The notes beneath the pieces were generated by a model that saw nothing but the letters and a program-made list of their open reading frames with translations, was not told the DNA's origin and did not search any database. Shown piece after piece: positions 62,922 to 64,000 of a stretch of DNA of 64,000 bases (position 1 is its first letter; every line of letters starts with the position of its first letter). The stretch comes from Paraglaciecola sp. MB-3u-78 (GTDB lineage: Bacteria > Pseudomonadota > Gammaproteobacteria > Enterobacterales > Alteromonadaceae). Made by a program: the position numbers and the translations under genes. The stretch is taken from contig NZ_PJCF01000006.1 of assembly GCF_002835935.1 (NCBI RefSeq), forward strand, positions 1 through 64,000, given 5' to 3'.

Positions 62922-64000
62922 CTATTCAGGTCGCGCAGATGAAAAGATGTCAGGAAGCCTGCCCTTGAACAATAGTCGCAACGCCTCACTTGCTGAAACA
63001 TCTTGCTTGCGACAACTGGATATGTAACTGCGAAGCAAACAAAACATATCCGCACCGTTTTGACTTCTGAAACATCCCGATATTTTTTGATGTACTTTTG
63101 TCATTCGAATATCGTTTTCCCCTTGATTGTTAGTAAAGGGGACATCTTTTATTTCGATAAATCTAAGCGCATCATTTTCAAATTCTCTGAGCCGTTCAAG
63201 CAAGGCGCGCGCTTTGGTTCGTTTTAAACGACCCCGTTGTCCTGCTGGTCGGTCCTCCTCATTTGGTGGCGGACACTCCTTATCACCCTCAAAGAGTATT
63301 TCACGGTACTGTTCTCTGGCGACGCGGGCAGACTCTGGCGTTAACTTACCGTCATTATCCTTCACGTCCTGACAAAGCTTGGTCAGCAGTGCACGCATTT
63401 CATTGGCCCATTTCTGCTTGTCTTGCTCCCACGCTCTTTCCAATTCTCTCAAATGATGGGCATTGCACAGAGAATGTTCACATAGGATATATTTGTAGTA
63501 AGGTTTCCAGTGGTCATGGCACAGAATGCCCGTAAAGCATGGCAGTATCTCGGCCGCATCCATGGCCTCTTTCCCACGTTTATCGTGGGCATGGAAATAC
63601 GTCCAGGTAAGTGATGAGGCACAATGTAACCAACGCCGCTTGCCGTTAATGTTGACGCCTGTTTCATCAACATGCAGCACGGGTGATGCTCGTAGTGCGG
63701 CTTTGATCCGATCCGCGGCACCTGTTTGCTCAATTAAATCTGACGCTTTTTGATTGAAGTTAAACAAGGTTCCCGCACTGATCGGAATATTGAGTTGATC
63801 GGAAAAATACTCTTCAATACGTTTATAAGGCAGCAATTGATATTGTGACAGGTAAACCGCGTGCGCTTTAATGCCATCGCCATATTGGATAGCACTGTTA
63901 ACACCTTGTGGAAACTCAGCTGTGAATTTCTTGCCTGTTTCGTTGAGCAGTATTTGCGCTCTGTATTCGGTGACCATGCGTGATATTTCTATGTCAACCA
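62922..64000 (-). CDS. IS66-family transposase, partial (runs off the window)
   Basis: At least 359 residues of an IS66 TnpC-type transposase; the frame is still open at the window edge, so the N-terminus is missing here. The DDE residues are visible in VLHVDETGV (D), ILCHDHWKPY (D) and TNNQGENDIRM (E). The IS66 catalytic core and a C-terminal ISSCRKQDVSASEALRLLF block are present. TnpA/TnpB and the other IS end would be outside the window. The right IS end is not fixed; it should lie somewhere between 62710 and 62921. Confidence 0.92.
   Translation of the reverse strand, partial: VDIEISRMVTEYRAQILLNETGKKFTAEFPQGVNSAIQYGDGIKAHAVYLSQYQLLPYKRIEEYFSDQLNIPISAGTLFNFNQKASDLIEQTGAADRIKAALRASPVLHVDETGVNINGKRRWLHCASSLTWTYFHAHDKRGKEAMDAAEILPCFTGILCHDHWKPYYKYILCEHSLCNAHHLRELERAWEQDKQKWANEMRALLTKLCQDVKDNDGKLTPESARVAREQYREILFEGDKECPPPNEEDRPAGQRGRLKRTKARALLERLREFENDALRFIEIKDVPFTNNQGENDIRMTKVHQKISGCFRSQNGADMFCLLRSYISSCRKQDVSASEALRLLFKGRLPDIFSSARPE

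Overview
This is chromosomal DNA from a marine gammaproteobacterium of the Alteromonadales, most likely the Alteromonadaceae (Paraglaciecola/Glaciecola/Alteromonas type). The assignment rests on protein resemblance: TrmA, FabR, YicC, RNase PH, PyrE, ProB/ProA, a large TonB-dependent receptor, a signal-peptide M1 peptidase, small DUF proteins typical of this order, and AT-rich intergenic DNA. It is an inference, since no rRNA or other decisive marker is present. I saw no tRNA, rRNA, CRISPR array or prophage.

Layout. 0.2-5.3 kb: a membrane-tethered RRM protein, a DUF5610-like protein, trmA, and a divergent fabR / fatty-acid desaturase pair with a clear FabR-type operator over the desaturase promoter. 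5.5-18.5 kb: a segment bounded by two nearly identical, inverted IS1634-family elements. It carries a TonB-dependent receptor, a LytS/LytT-type two-component system, a secreted fusion of an allene-oxide-cyclase-like barrel with a dihaem cytochrome c, a secreted alpha/beta hydrolase and a small cupin-like protein. 18.6-27.5 kb: a hybrid 7TM histidine kinase, a composite decayed receptor/amine-oxidase pseudogene, a DTW-domain tRNA-modifying enzyme, a Wzz/GumC-like membrane protein with a tyrosine-recombinase-like C-terminal domain, an alkyltransferase-like DNA repair protein and an HD-GYP protein. 28-31 kb: core genes yicC, rph, pyrE, tusA.

31-43.7 kb: exported methyltransferase and amidohydrolase, DUF1285/DUF3014 pair, sterol-desaturase-family hydroxylase, a secreted hypothetical followed by an attC-like site, DUF6482, a 40-residue DUF3149-type membrane protein, DUF6702 + M1 peptidase, and proBA with a HAD gene. 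The HAD gene is flanked by a diverged copy of the proA 3' end. 43.7-52 kb: accessory and partly decayed DNA with VIT transporter, GFA protein, M20 peptidase, ERCC4-type nuclease, Fic protein, a 5'-truncated S9 peptidase, and fragments of AraC, M20 and EamA genes. 52-59 kb: an ECF sigma factor with a coupled membrane protein, then a complete ureDABCEFG operon ending with a 60-residue His-containing membrane protein. 59.7-64 kb: beta-carbonic anhydrase, a secreted histidine phosphatase, a Bcr/CflA-type exporter, a hypothetical gene and the 3' part of an IS66-type transposase that runs off the window.

How it works together. The urease cluster and the adjacent carbonic anhydrase fit joint handling of ammonia and CO2/bicarbonate. 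FabR and the desaturase form a local lipid-unsaturation switch. The clearest candidate for something undescribed is the Wzz-like protein whose cytoplasmic end is a recombinase fold lacking most catalytic residues (23.6-25.6 kb). The best supported evolutionary signals are the two IS copies, the duplicated proA end, and several gene remnants recognisable only by reading across frameshifts.
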